Shown one piece after another: positions 22,427-36,063 of a stretch of DNA of 64,000 nt; the first letter of the stretch is position 1, and every line of letters begins with the position of its first letter. The translations under genes were made by a program, and so were the position numbers. Below the pieces are notes generated by a model. It saw only the letters and a list, made by a program, of their open reading frames with translations, was not told the DNA's origin and did no database searches. Source of the stretch: Diospyros lotus (Eukaryota; Streptophyta; Magnoliopsida; Ericales; Ebenaceae); NCBI RefSeq assembly GCF_014633365.1, contig NC_068349.1, positions 37,463,192 to 37,527,191 of the forward strand. Direction: 5' to 3'.

Positions 22427-24417
22427 TTTTGATCGATTCTCCCCTTCCATAGAGACCGTTTGGCTTACCCCTTTTTAAGATGCCTTCAAACCCTTTTACT
22501 TAAAAATTGTGTAAAATTTTAAATTTCAGTAGCATTTGAATTGATAATATATTTAAATAAATATGTTTTAAGTTCTTATTTATATAATTATGTATTTAAT
22601 TTAAAAAAATTAATAAATTATTAAAATTAAAAAAAATAAAATAGATATATCCTTGAATAATATAAATAAAATTTATAAATATTAATTTTTAATAAAAAAT
22701 TATAAATTAATTTTCCAATAATAAAATTTTATATATAACTACTATAAAATATATTAATATAATAGATATTAAAATATATATATATTAAATATATATACCG
22801 ACAACAAACAGAAAAACTAAAAGAAGAGGATGGAGATGACGACGATGAGCAGAAAGTGGCAATGTAGGCGATAAACTAGGAAATGGAGGGGATGGGTTGG
22901 GACAAGGTGCATAGGTCACTAAGGCTATGATTAAGGCTCCAAAAAATTATATTCTTCAAATATTAAATAATTTTTATTATTTTTTAGAAGGTTCTAAAAC
23001 TTATTACTACTTAGGGCCCAAATGACCCTTAGACCGACCCTAGGCTGTGGCAACGACGATGAGTTAGAAACGGCGATAGAGATGATGGTGACGACGATAA
23101 GCTGAAGAATATTAAAGAGGGTTGAAAATATAAGTTCTTGGTGGGTAAAGAGGCTCTTTGGCTTACCTTTTTTTTTTATAGCTTTTAAGTTATTTAACTT
23201 TTTAGTTAAAAATTGGATAATGTTTAAGTTGATAATGTATTTGGATAAATATGTTTTTAAGCTATCAATTAATAATTATGTGTTTAGTTTGAAAAAGTTA
23301 ATAAACTATCAAAACTTGACAAAAAAACTAAAATAGACATGATGTTTAATTATGTAAAATTTTACCATTAAATGTTGATAAATTATACATAATTATTAAA
23401 AATATATTAATATAATATTATTTTATGTATTATATATATACATATAATATATTGCTACTATGTTTTTTATATATATACATACGCGCAACAAATAAGAGGC
23501 GATTGGGGCACAAAATGGTGGTGATAAAGGTAGGGATGGCGGCAAGCAATTGTTGATGGGGCGACGAATGACTGACGATGGAGGAGGAGTTGAAGCAAAT
23601 GGGGGCGATGAGGCCAACGGTCGATAGGGGTCACGCCCTGTAGGGGCAACGTGGATGGTCGACGGTGGTAGCCGGAAAAGCTAGAAAAACAAAATAGTGG
23701 GAGATAAGAGGTTGAAAAAAAAGGGCATAGTTGAAAATTAACAAAAATGACGAGGGTAAAATAGTAATTTTGTCTGTCAACACAACTTATATAAGCAGCG
23801 TTTTGCAAAAACTCTCCCCCACTAGCTTTTGCAAAATACTGTGTAACAACGTTTAAACTACCTAACTTAAACGCTAGTGAGGTGCACCCAAACACTTCAC
23901 CAACTTTTTCTTAATAGCTTACACAATTTATAAGCGGCCAGACCGGTAAACAAAACACCCTCAAAATTATAAAATATTTGGTCAACAAAATAAGTTAGTA
24001 ACAGCGTTTTGAGAAAAGGTGAGAAGGGTAAAATTGAGGGGTTTTTTTGTTATTTCAGTTTAGATTGATCTCTTTATTGGGAAAAATTGAAATAACAAAA
24101 TCGATCAAAATATTAAAAATAATGTGTTTTTTTTTTTACCAAAATTGGTCGATTTTGTTCAATTGTTTTAGTTTAACTGAAATGAAATTTTACTCACCCT
24201 TAATTACTTATATCTACTTGTACTTTGTTTTTTGTTTTTTTTTGAGTTTTTTTTTTTACCAACAGTTTAGTTTAATTTTTGGAGAAGATTAAGTTTATTC
24301 GGTTATGAAGTGACGAAATACTCACCTCATATGTAAATAAGGAAATAAAAATTTTAGATAAATATTTATTTTCTTTTTGGTGTTATTGTATGGCTGTCGT
24401 TTGGGTTATATCTTTTA
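22427..24417. repeat. AT-rich intergenic DNA with diverged element copies
   Basis: Two blocks starting near 22455 and 23155 share TTTGGCTTACC followed by similar T-rich sequence with GATAATRTATTT and AATAAATATGTTTTAAG-type words, so they look like diverged copies of one element. A possible right end with TTTACC in reverse complement lies at about 23945-23965. A further block (22930-23050) contains TTAGACCGACCCTAGG and echoes GAGTCGGTCCTAAG at 28892. At 24030-24200 an inverted A/T-rich foldback is present. I see no exon. Confidence 0.4.
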
Positions 24418-24540
24418 CAGGAATGCTATGTTGTCCACTAACGGGCAACATAACATGGGCCTCACGTGCATGGGGCCCACGCCTCTCTCACTGGAGAGCA
24501 AATGTTATGTTGTCCGCCGGTGGACAATATAGTGTCACTG
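24418..24540. mobile_element. Small MULE-like MITE (123 bp) with perfect 10-bp target duplication
   Basis: ATATCTTTTA lies directly outside both ends (24408-24417 and 24541-24550). The termini are CAGGAATGCTATGTTGTCCA and, reverse-complemented, CAGTGACACTATATTGTCCA. An internal inverted pair (GGGCAACATAACAT and ATGTTATGTTGTCC) extends the arms. The AATGCTA word is shared with the long element at 19208, so the two may be related. There is no coding capacity. Confidence 0.85.
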
Positions 24541-25054
24541 ATATCTTTTAAATAAAATAAATTTTGGTATAGTAATAAAATTATTTATAAATTTATTTTA
24601 ATATAAGAGAGAATATTATACACGAAATACGGTGTTTGCTTATTTAAACAGAATAAACGGAAGTATTTTATCATTTGTCTTTTGCATGTTTTTAGTTTCT
24701 TTTATGAAAAAAATTACTTCATCACTCGATTTCAAGATTTAAAATGATACTTATGCAATGATATATTATGTATTTATATTAATATAATATATATATATAT
24801 ATATATTAATGTTGGAGTATCACTTCAAATATTAAAAATTAAAGTAACATTATTTTGATGCGACCAGAATACGAGAGAAGACATGAGTGGAAGACAAGCA
24901 AAGATAAGGGCACTTTCGCTTTAATTTGGGCAAAGTTGAAGAATGAGATTCACTAATTACTACATGTTCTTACTCTTTGAGCTTATCAACAAAGAATAAG
25001 GAACCCTAAATAGAATAATCTTTCAACCATATTTTTTAGGCATAAAGTATAAAT

Positions 25055-25550
25055 ACGCTCCCTAACTCTTTTCTTATAGTTATTTGGCCATTCTAACTTA
25101 AAAATAAACTTATCATGTCCCTTAACTTTCAATTTTGTTATAATCACACACCTCATTTCTCTCAAATGAGTGCGCATGAGATACATGTACATTATCAAGG
25201 GGATCACTAGTGAAGGAGGAGGGATGAAACAAAAGTCATCGAAGAGGAAGGCGATGGGTCGGTCGCAGTTGATCGACTGGTCGGTCGATCACCCACCTAT
25301 TGGCCGGCCAACCCATCAGTCAATAGCGACTGACCCATCCCCTTTCTCACCAATGACTTTTGTTTCCTCCCCTCCTTCACCACTGACCTTTATTTTCTCC
25401 CTTTCACTCACCGACAACCCAACTAACTACCGATACATGTACACTCATTTGAGAAATAAGGTGTGTGATTATAGTGAAATTAAAAATTGAGAGATATAAT
25501 AAATTCATTTGGAAGAATCAAATGGTTATAAAAAAAGAGTTGAATGACGT
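25055..25550. mobile_element. Foldback element with about 140-bp arms beside a LEA promoter
   Basis: The left arm (ACGCTCCCTAACTC, TTTTCTTATAGTTATTTG, TATAATCACACACCTCATTT, CTCAAATGAGTG) is mirrored by the right arm (CTCATTTGAGAAATAAGG, TGTGTGATTATAGTG, ATAAAAAAAGAGTTG, AATGACGT). Between them lies a GC-richer core of about 250 bp with CGGTCG/CGATCGAC-type words. There is no transposase. The right end stops about 50 bp before the TATA box of the LEA14-like gene. No clear target duplication is seen. Confidence 0.7.
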
Positions 25551-25650
25551 ACCTATGCCTTATGTCATTCTTGGCATATTTATGCCATGTGCCATTCTCT
25601 TTATATACACCATAGTTTTGCTCTTGTTGCTCATAATTAACTTCATCGAC

Positions 25651-26422
25651 ATGAGTGCTCGAATTTGTAAGTTCATCCCAAAATGTGGGAGCCGGAAGAA
25701 GGTCGGGCCTAATAACAGGCTCGATGATTCTGATACGGAGTTGCTGGAGAAAGCGAAGACCGATGCTCGCGAGAAGTTGGAGAAGATGAAGAATTCAAAA
25801 GGGAACCTAATCCGCGTAGATGTCAAGGACGTGGGGACTCACAGTATCATATTTGGCGTTAGGTTTCAGCTCGACGATCCCGATTTCTACATCCAGAGCT
25901 TCACTTTTATTGTGAAATGCATTGGCAGGTTAGATCTTAATCTTTACCTAAGAGTACTAGCTGAGATGATTATTGGGTTCACACGACCAAGTCATGGATC
26001 CATCCTTTATTGATTGATTGATTGATCTTGGTTTTGGGATTTGTTACTTGTGCAGTGAAATCAAATCGAGCGCGAGCTCAGGACGGGGATCCCCAGACCT
26101 ACCCTACGAGTTCACAGTTGAAGTGCCGTATGCGGTCATACTGGGCAGCATAGTAGAGGATGCAATCAGGGGCTTGAAAATAGGGTACCAAGTGGAGTTA
26201 ACCATTTGCATGAAGCTCATGGCAAATTCTTTGCAGATTCCAATGCAAATAAGTAGTAAAGGTATCATTACCATCCCTAAATTGTCTGAGCTCCAGAGTA
26301 AGAGTTCCATTGTGCTCAAACCCAACATTAGCCAGAACCAATTCATCCAGTCATTGAAACAAAATTGGATTGTGGGTCCAATTGTGGAAACGATTTTGGA
26401 CAAGATACCTCCTAGAGTGTAA
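25651..26422 (+). CDS. LEA_2 domain protein, longer LEA14 relative
   Basis: A predicted LEA_2 protein of 214 residues, longer than LEA14 at both ends. Exons are 25651-25928 (278 nt) and 26056-26422, GT-AG, with the intron splitting a Ser codon. The N-terminus MSARICKFIPKCGS and a charged helix-like segment (LLEKAKTDAREKLEKMKNSK) precede the domain. Domain marks are IRVDVKDVGTHSIIFGVRFQ, FTVEVPYAVILGSIVEDAI, LKIGYQVELTICMKL and GIITIPKLSEL. A C-terminal tail of about 30 residues is unusual. The frame is open upstream, with a hydrophobic run, but that run overlaps a TATA box (TTATATACAC, 25601-25610). The paralogue at 53364-55457 has an exon 1 of identical length, which fixes this start. The function is inferred from the family only. 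Confidence 0.85.
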
Positions 26423-27051
26423 TTCGACCCGAGCTAACGTTGAATCTCTCATGCCAAAAGGGGTGAAAGTGAACACGAAGTGTTCTAGAAGGGATAAAGT
26501 GTGTTATGGTTAATGCCATAAATGATGGCCTTTGTTCTCTTTTTGGGTTAAATAAGAATAAGATGTAACATTCAACTTCTACTATTAATAAAATTAAAAT
26601 AAGATGGAATATTGAACTTCTATTATTAATAAACTTGAGTTGAACTCTTCCTAAATCTAGCGTTTAATCTTAATCTTGATAAACTTAATTTTAATCTTAT
26701 ATTATTACCTTTTATAATTTAATGATTAATCTTAATACTGATAAAATTAAGATGAACCCTACCTCCTAAATCTTAAGAAGACAATACATGGGGATAATCC
26801 TAATCCTAATCCGCTTGGAATTACTATCCCTAAAGACCAAGCAACAAGGGAGACTTAATCGTAAGCAAAACGTTATCTCTAAATGTCTATAAATAGAAGA
26901 GAATTTCTCTTCCGAGATAAGTATCATGAAACATAACTCTGTAGCTTCGTTATCATTGCTTCACTTCTAAATTAGGTATCCGAGTTCAAAGCAACTTTCC
27001 CAACTAACTTTGGGACACTCTCCCTGTCAGCCTCAAACTAATTATCCAAAG
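26423..27051. other. LEA gene 3' flank and LTR-like fragment
   Basis: After the LEA 3' flank there are two similar segments with AAAATAAGATGGAA and TTCTATTATTAATAAA words (about 26570-26640). At 26870-26990 a TATA-like GTCTATAAATAGAAGAG is followed by GC-richer sequence, a layout seen in LTRs, but no boundary can be fixed. No exon is visible. Confidence 0.35.
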
Positions 27052-27460
<409 letters not shown>

Positions 27461-27489
27461 TACAGTACTAAAGCTTGGTATGACTAGCA

Positions 27490-27865
27490 ACTTTAGTGGA
27501 AAACGTTGTCAGTCCATCAAAACTACTAGCCATCAATGAGTTACCACACTTAGGGAATTATGATCAACTGGATCGGGTTGTGATCCTTGCATAAAGAAAT
27601 ATTTCTAGATCTGAATCAGCGTTCTCATAGCTGTTAGATGCAATCAAATTCAAAGATGCACCATAATTCTAAACCCCCCAAAATTCTGCAATTGTAGAAA
27701 CCCAAGTAACGCAACAAGTCAGATCATTGACTGATGATATTCATCATATTTTGATTCATACGACGAGACAATCTGTTGCTTTATGACAAGGAACAAGGGC
27801 AGATAAAAGGGTGTTCTTGTTTTCAATTAAATAATCAAACATCTCCACGAAGATCTGTACAGAGA
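27490..27865 (+). repeat. 3' flank of the truncated chitinase copy
   Basis: Homologous to the regions downstream of the other chitinase copies. Shared words include AGAAATATTTCTA, ATCTGAATCA, CATAATTCT and TGATATTCATCATRTTTTGA. It shows that the duplication unit included at least 300 bp of 3' sequence. Confidence 0.7.
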
Positions 27866-27869
27866 GAAC

Positions 27870-28740
27870 CTATACGGAGATAAGAAGGACAAGGGGAATT
27901 CCCCTGGTGCACAAAGAACCCATAAAGAGTGTTATATGTCCAAGGATGAGTCCAAGCCTAAAGAAAGAGCCAAGGCCCACAGGCCCGTTGAGTGGGCGAG
28001 AGGCTATGATCAAGAGAGTGACGTGACTGAGAGACTTGCGAGTGATGTGACCAAGAGACTGCAAGAGATTGATGTGAGAGACTTGGTCGTAATCGAGAGA
28101 CCGATGTTATTGAGAGATTGAGAAGACGACTGATTTCATACTGAGAGACCTAGATGACCTCTACTGGAAGGGCCTCGCTTGATGTCACCAAGAGACCCTT
28201 CCAAAAGAGCTTGATAGGTTACTCGATCACAAAAAAACTCATATTCATGAGACTCTTGTGGGACATCTAGACCCAAAAGCCTCTCTCTAAAAAATGTGAG
28301 ACTTTCGAAAGACTATAGACTTGAGGCATGATCTCTAGATATTATTCACACGAGACTGTAAAAAATGAGTCAAACTTAACTCTAATATGTCTACTTACAA
28401 ATTCAGAAAGACATCCGATATGTCTATCGAAAAATACAGTCTTTTTAGTATCCTCCTTTTTATAAATAAGAAAACCCTTCTTCATTTTATGTATGTTCAG
28501 AACTCTACACTAATTATAGTTTTACTTTCTCTGCATTCTACTCTCAAGAATTGACTTAATAGTGGAGGGCTCATGTGAGAGGTCACTTATGCCCCTAAGC
28601 GATCTCTTCCTTGTAGATCATCCACAAACTTTGATTAAAACACTCTATCGCTATAAATAAAATTATTATTGTATTTAGACACTAGCAATGAGATATTTTC
28701 GCATAATTTAAAGAGTTCCAAAATTCTGGTGATCGTGTTG
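27870..28740 (+). mobile_element. LTR-like non-coding sequence, unclassified
   Basis: The block is rich in GAGAGACTTG/GAGAGACC-type words and has a TATA-like TTTTTATAAATAAG near 28458, then GC-richer sequence and CTCTGCATTCTACTCTCAAG. It resembles the block at 5440-5960 in style. No primer-binding site, partner LTR or coding domain was found. Confidence 0.3.
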
Positions 28741-30554
28741 TCTAACAGACAAGTTTAAAATGACTTTAAAGTGGGATATGGAAATTTTGATTCCAATCAA
28801 GGTCCATTTGAAGAATTTGGGCACATAGGGCAAACCTTGCCCACCCAAAAAACCATAAAATCTTAATTGCATGCCTTATGCCTTAGGCATAGAGTCGGTC
28901 CTAAGATTTTAAGGGCTCTAAGCAAAATTTTATATAAAATTCTCTATATTTAAAAATATTATAAAATATTATCTATGTGAATGCTCTTATAATTTTATTA
29001 TAAATATTATTATAAAATATTATATATATATACATAAGCAATCAATTCCCCTTTTCAATTTTAATATATTTCTTCTTTTTACAGGCATACCTGCAGCCCA
29101 CTGTATCATGTATAGCTAATATACATATATTTTAATATAATTAGGTCTGATCTAACCATTGAATTTGAAAGGGTTCTAAGCTGAAAGGACCCTTAGACAT
29201 TGAATCTGAAGGGGGCCTAGATGACTGCCTAGAAAACCTATACTCAAGGCAAGTCCTGCTTGGACAGCTACTTTTTAAGACAGGTGTAGGAAAGTTCTGG
29301 AAAACATTACACAAGAATTAAGGGTATGAATTGATTGGGTGGAAAACATTACACAAGAATTTAAGGGTATGAGTTGATTGGGTGCCAACTTTGAATACTT
29401 AAAAAGAAAAAACGATTTAAAGGTCAAACAGGGAGAAAACAGAGGCAGGAATCTTGCACTGGTCGTAGCTGGAATGACCACCTCCTAAGGCCAAAAGGGT
29501 CATTGCACAGTGGCAAGAAACATGATGCTTATTTGTAATGTGATTTGACAAGTTTAGGCTAACTACATAGCTCTACTCTTTTAGATGGGTCTGGGAGCGG
29601 CTATAAGTAGGAGGAACAACTTCAACACTAAATGTCGAGGAGATTACTCAAATCCACAGGCAAAGTTAATACAATAGCCAGAAAAAATCCCATAAAATCA
29701 TGCTAGATCCCGAAAATGCCATGATGCAAGTGTACAGAATTTCAAAAATTCTAAAAATTGTTTGGTGGTCCAACAATGGCTACAAAGGGCAGTTCTAGCC
29801 AGGTTCACTCACATGACGGCCCGTGTTAACCCAAAAACATAGCAAGGGGTATTTTGATCATTTTATAAGAACAGGAAAAATACCCAACAAGTGGGAGAAT
29901 AGGACATCTTGAGGTTTGAAAGGTAAGGTGCCCTGAGGATCAAGGAAATGAACACAGATCTATACGCCAACTTCATCTCTGAACATAGTGGGGTTCATCT
30001 TACATTGAGGTTCCCACACCCAACAAAGAAGCCAGGTTGCACGTGGGTAGGCATGAATTCTTGGGCCTTCCGGGTTTTGCAGGCAATTAGATGGTGGGCA
30101 CAAGATATGAAAATGATTCCAATAAATTCGAAAATGAACCTCAAGTTGGGTTTCATGGAATGTCTGAAAAGAAATTTGCAAGTTGTTTTTTGGATGATTT
30201 CTCTTAGTGGGGTCATCACAAGAAAAGGTAGAATGAAAAATGAGGTGATGCGATAATCGTTGAGTTAGAATTCAAGTAGTCGGTGACATGAAGGCTTGAT
30301 TTTATATTATTGTTATTGTTTTAGCTTAGCGCAAGTTTATACCTGTCTTGAAAGTAAAAATAAAATTAAAAGACATCAGGTCATCTTTCAGATTATGAAT
30401 CAACACAGAAGTCAACCTCCAGTTCAAGAAGATCATCTTCATGTCTTAACAAACTGCAAGCAATTTCCTCTATTTGAATTATGGTTCACATTGACAGCAC
30501 CAAGAACAAAGCCCCCAACAGTTAACAGAGCGAGCACAAAGATTTTCTTTATGA
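28741..30554. other. Intergenic DNA, repeat-like, with a 42-bp tandem duplication
   Basis: At 29299-29383 a 42-bp unit (GGAAAACATTACACAAGAAT at its start) occurs twice in tandem. The region 29440-30260 is less AT-rich and has a TATA-like GGCTATAAGTAGG near 29599, suggesting an LTR fragment, but nothing bounds it. A 102-codon frame at 29948-30256 matches no protein family I know. The block at 28870-28940 echoes the repeat at 22930-23050. Confidence 0.35.
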
Positions 30555-31800
<1,246 letters not shown>

Positions 31801-32345
31801 AGATGTTCTACAGCGCTCACATGGTTCTATGTAACTTCATTGCTTTCTTATGTATCCTCTTTACATGCAGTACATCTTATATCTCTGTATAAATATTGTC
31901 TTATATATCTTATGGCTCATTCCCCTTTCTGTGTCTATTAGGGGGTTGTGATTCCATGATCAGTTTGTTGTCCTTAAGAGAAATATTTCTACATCTGAAT
32001 CACAGTTCTCATAGCTTCTAGCTGCAATCATATTGAAAGATTTAGAGTTCCTAGTCCACCCATAATTCTGAACTCCAAAATGTTCTGCAAATCCAAGAAG
32101 TAACTGATTCGTACACAGAAATGCCCCTTTAAGTTGAAATTCAAAATTTAGAAACACGTGTAAACCCACATGAAGACTGACTCTTGACAGATGATGATAT
32201 TCATCATGTTTTGATTCATATACTGAGGCAATCTGCTGCTTTATGGCAAGGAACAAGACAGAGAAAAGGGTGTTCAAACACCTCTAAATTGAGCAGATCC
32301 ATACAAAATAAACGTGTAAAGAGAGATTGATTTATAATGTAAAAA
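31801..32345 (+). repeat. 3' flank of the nonsense chitinase copy
   Basis: Homologous, in inverted orientation, to 61980-62653 and to 59450-60060. Shared words are CACATRGTTCTATGTRACTTC just after the stop, TTTACATGCA, AGAAATATTTCT, CATCTGAATC and TCATCATGTTTTGATTCATA. It marks the 3' limit of the chitinase duplication unit. Confidence 0.75.
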
Positions 32346-32616
32346 GTTTGCATTAACGAGAGTAATACAGTAATTCCCTGTTAGTCCTTTTAATTGACCT
32401 ACAAGCTGATGTAAGATATATCCGGATGATGAAATCAATCAAAAGCAGAGTGTAAAATTCTTAAAACAAAATTGAATACAAATAGCCGCGGTTTTACAAG
32501 AACAAATAAATAAAAACAAGGAAACAAAAAAATTGTTTTCCCCGAATGAAACAACCGAAAAAACAAAGTAAAACTAGCGGTGTATTATTAATCGACCTCA
32601 GGGAGTTTCATCATCT

Positions 32617-33936
32617 TCAACCATGAGTGTTGACAGCTTCCCAGAGCAAACCGTTAGCCTGCAGGGCTGCAGTCCTGAGCGTTTTGATAGTCATCACATT
32701 GGCCTCAAAGAAGGACAAGCTCCTATAAGGCAAGTTGTGCTTCTTGCACAGATCCCTGACCAGTGGAGAAACCTTCCTCAACTGGCACCGAGGCAATCGG
32801 GGAAACAAATGATGCTCAAGCTGAAACTGTAATCCGCCATGGAACCAATCCATCCAAGCTGCGCACGATATGTCAATAGTCCCACTTGTTTGTTTCTCAA
32901 ACCAATTGTCCCCCTTAGGCGGTCCAACATAGACATTAGCTGAGAAATGGTTGAGACAGAATTGAACGTGCTGAATTGAGGTAACCGAAAAGCTAGCAAG
33001 AACAAACAGCACCCTCTCTGTCCAGTTGGGCAAGCATGAAACCAGAAGAGGAAACCAAGTCCAGAAGACAAGGATCCCCAATATGTTGAGAGCCCTGTCG
33101 GGCACCTTTCTCTTTGAGAACAACAACAAGAAAGTCTGTACGAACAGGTTAATCCGGCCAACACACATGACAGGGTAAAATGTGAAGTGCTGGTAGCTCA
33201 CTAGGAATCTAGCCACCGGACCAAAAGTCAATTTCCTGCCATAAAATCTCGAAGTCAGCGAATCAAACAGGTTTGCAGAAACTGCAAAAAAAGGCAAGTG
33301 TTGAAGATCTGGATCATAGTCAAGACTGTTGCAAGCTATGTGGTGGGCATTATGAGTCCATTTCCACCAAGCAATGCTGATACCAGTTAGGCAATTCCCA
33401 GACAGGATCTGCACCAATTTATTCAATCCCCTACTGGTCATTATGTTATAGTGCCCAGAATCATGCCCCAGATAAGTCACTTGGATCCAAGCAAATCCCA
33501 ACAGTCCACCAGCACCCATATGAACCCAGAAACTATTGGAACAGAACACGCCACAAACACAAGCAAGAAACAGCAAAACAACAAAGCAGAGGGAGTAAAT
33601 CACTGTGTGTTCTTTGTTTTCAAACATACCCAATTTGGCAAACTCTGAAGCAAGCCTCCTGTAGTCCCTGGACACATCTGAAACCTCAAAATCCATCAGG
33701 TAATACCCAGTGAAGAACTTGTCCAGATATTGCCAGGCAGTGCTTGGATGGAAGGCGATAAAGGCATCTGTGGCATCCTGGCCCCCCAGATTCAGGAGTG
33801 GGATATCGCCACCTGGGTGTACCTTAGCCCAATCTGAGACATTGTAAACCTTCCCCTGGATAGAGATCCAAAGATCCCCAACCTTGTTGTGCTTCCTCAG
33901 TTCTTCTTGTGAAACATACTTCTTTTCGCTGCCCAT
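32617..33936 (-). CDS. SLD1: Sphingolipid delta-8 desaturase (cytochrome b5 fusion)
   Basis: A membrane enzyme of the ER that introduces the delta-8 double bond into the long-chain base of plant sphingolipids (4-hydroxysphinganine), using its own N-terminal cytochrome b5 domain as electron donor. The intronless frame gives 439 residues from MGSEKKYVSQEELRKH; an ATG 21 codons upstream is less likely because SLD proteins start close to the b5 domain. Heme ligands are H40 (in HPGGD) and H63. The three histidine boxes are HDSGH (158-162), HNAHH (195-199) and QLEHH (372-376), the Gln in the third box being typical of front-end desaturases. Hydrophobic segments flank the boxes. Length and single-exon structure fit the family. 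A delta-6 acyl desaturase has the same layout, but the sequence and its plant context favour SLD. Confidence 0.93.
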   Translation of the reverse strand: MGSEKKYVSQEELRKHNKVGDLWISIQGKVYNVSDWAKVHPGGDIPLLNLGGQDATDAFIAFHPSTAWQYLDKFFTGYYLMDFEVSDVSRDYRRLASEFAKLGMFENKEHTVIYSLCFVVLLFLACVCGVFCSNSFWVHMGAGGLLGFAWIQVTYLGHDSGHYNIMTSRGLNKLVQILSGNCLTGISIAWWKWTHNAHHIACNSLDYDPDLQHLPFFAVSANLFDSLTSRFYGRKLTFGPVARFLVSYQHFTFYPVMCVGRINLFVQTFLLLFSKRKVPDRALNILGILVFWTWFPLLVSCLPNWTERVLFVLASFSVTSIQHVQFCLNHFSANVYVGPPKGDNWFEKQTSGTIDISCAAWMDWFHGGLQFQLEHHLFPRLPRCQLRKVSPLVRDLCKKHNLPYRSLSFFEANVMTIKTLRTAALQANGLLWEAVNTHG

Positions 33937-35913
33937 TTCAGTAACACAAGTAGTAAAACCTATATAGAATCTCAAATTTAAGGGTTTCAACAAGAACAAC
34001 CCCTGGCCCTGCTCTGGCGGTTCGGAGCTGGTTCTTCTTTTGCTGGGCTATCTACTAATATGGCTCAGCATCTCCTACCATATATCCAGCTCCCTCAGAT
34101 ATTTTTAGATTCGGGGTTTGAAATTTTAGATCTACAAACAGACAGATAAGCATCCTTTAAATATAGACTTGGCAGAGAGAAAGTTTCATACATACGTACG
34201 TACAAGAAGGTCCCAAGAAGTCTCCCTTCCCTTGGTAGCTTAGACACGTTGTTGGGGGTGAAGACTAATGTCAGGAGGACGCGGTTAATTAAACCCTCGC
34301 TAGTGGGCTTTCCGGAAAGGAGGACCTGGTTGTGGCGGAGAATGAAGATGGAACAAAAGTAATCAGATGCAATTGCCATTGTCATTCCCAATGAGGGCCC
34401 TCCAGATGGAGCCAGCTCCACTGATGAGCTGCCAGCACTTTTGTTTCCTTTTTCTTGTTGGAATTCATGATGATGGCCTTGGGTGTCCCTACTGGCATCT
34501 GTGGGGTTCCATATTTGTCCCAGAGCAGGAGCTTGTAAGTTTTACTTCCTTCACAGGAAGAATAAGCATCTCTTGGGGCATCCAATGCTAAGTCATCATC
34601 CCAACTATGGCATTTGAATCTTAGCTATGCTCAAATTCTTCCACGTGTTAGCCCTTAATTATTTGACCTATTAATCTAATCTCGTATACAACAAATAAGG
34701 TTTAGAGTTATCCGATAAAACCTGTCTCGTCTTCTACCTCCATCCAAGGCATCGAAGTTCATCTCTTTTGGGATAATTTGATCTCTATTTCTCGCATACC
34801 CTTATCAAGACTTCCAACTTTTATTATTTTTTTATCTCAACTAGGAGACAATATATATATTATTATATGAGTAAAGATAACGTTTTAATGTTATAAAACC
34901 AAGTCTTTTCTTTTTTTTTCTTTTTCTTGTAATTGAAAATATATAAAATAAAAAAAATTATACACAAGCAATAATGTTCGGATATAATTGAGTACAATAT
35001 AAATAAAAAAAAAATTAACTCACAACGAAGTACAAAAAATTAAGGTTCCACGACACAAACGATTCTTCCAAATATATTTTGAAGGGAAGTGTCAAATATA
35101 AACCAGAATTAACCCTTAAAGAGATCAGAGAGATGAGAGATGGTTTCCTATTCTAGATCAGGTGCACCAACCGAGACTTTGCACGTTCTTGTCCATGAAA
35201 GTACCTATTGTTATGTTCACGTCATAAGAAATAAATCAACACTTAAAACACTAAGCGATTAGTTACCTGTCACAAACCCTTGTCTTTCTATCTGTCAGAA
35301 ACCCACGACACTCCAAGATTTTCTAAAAAACTATGTCAAGAAACCATGTCAATGAAGCAAATTTCTAAAATACCCTTTATGTTTGTTGTTTAAAAAAACA
35401 AAAAATTAAATCTTAATTACTAAAATTTGATCTCATAACCTTGCAAATGTAAAGTCCTTAACTTTACTAACTTTAACCTTGATTTTTACTTTATCTTAAA
35501 AATTCATATAAAAAAAACTAAATGGCAATTGCTAGTTGAAACTTAGTAAACTTCTATTTAAAATATTTTATTTTTTTATTTATACACGCATAACACACCC
35601 ACACCGACGGCACCTCTAAATAGTCTATTTGATGGATTGTTCTCATTCGTAAACGCAACACACCATGTTAGTGTTGCTTTCTATATAGTCTCCAAAATTA
35701 ATTAAATTGAAGTGATGCCTCACCACTAGGCACAAAGTTGTTCGCTTTTGAATGGGTACAGCCAACTAAATTTGGGGGATTTAGTCTTTGGATGGAGCTG
35801 TCATTGGGTGAAGAAGAGGCATCTTCTCTCATATATATATTAAATATTTATATATGAAAATTAAGTACTTTTATGGTAACCCCAACCAAATGAGAAAGAC
35901 TTAATTTAACTTG
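33937..35913. other. Desaturase 5' flank and intergenic DNA
   Basis: The segment just above 33936 should hold the desaturase leader and promoter. A GC-richer patch at 34095-34600 can be translated on the minus strand as a 67-codon frame (34382-34585) with ordinary composition, but I recognise no domain and it may be an old exon fragment. The rest is AT-rich with no bounded element. Confidence 0.4.
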
Positions 35914-36063
35914 GTCACATGTGAGTTCACATCTAGACTCTCTTGGCCTAGCCAGCTTGTATTGTGACCCATGTCAAGATATTTATTTGTCACATGTGAG
36001 GTCACATCTAGACTATATTGGCCTAGGCAACTTAGTATTGTGACCCATGTAAATTATTTATTT
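35914..36063. repeat. 75-bp tandem duplication, two copies
   Basis: GTCACATGTGAG starts at 35914 and again at 35989. Both copies contain TCACATCTAGACT, TTGGCCTAG and TATTGTGACCCATGT, with a few substitutions. No coding role is apparent. Confidence 0.85.

Noticed and set aside
25465..25650. In-frame N-terminal extension of the LEA_2 gene with a hydrophobic segment
   Set aside because: The extension overlaps a foldback arm and the TATA box, and the paralogue's exon 1 is exactly as long as the version starting at 25651.
34382..34585. 67-codon minus-strand frame upstream of the desaturase
   Set aside because: It looks somewhat protein-like but matches no family I know, and no flanking exon or promoter could be found.
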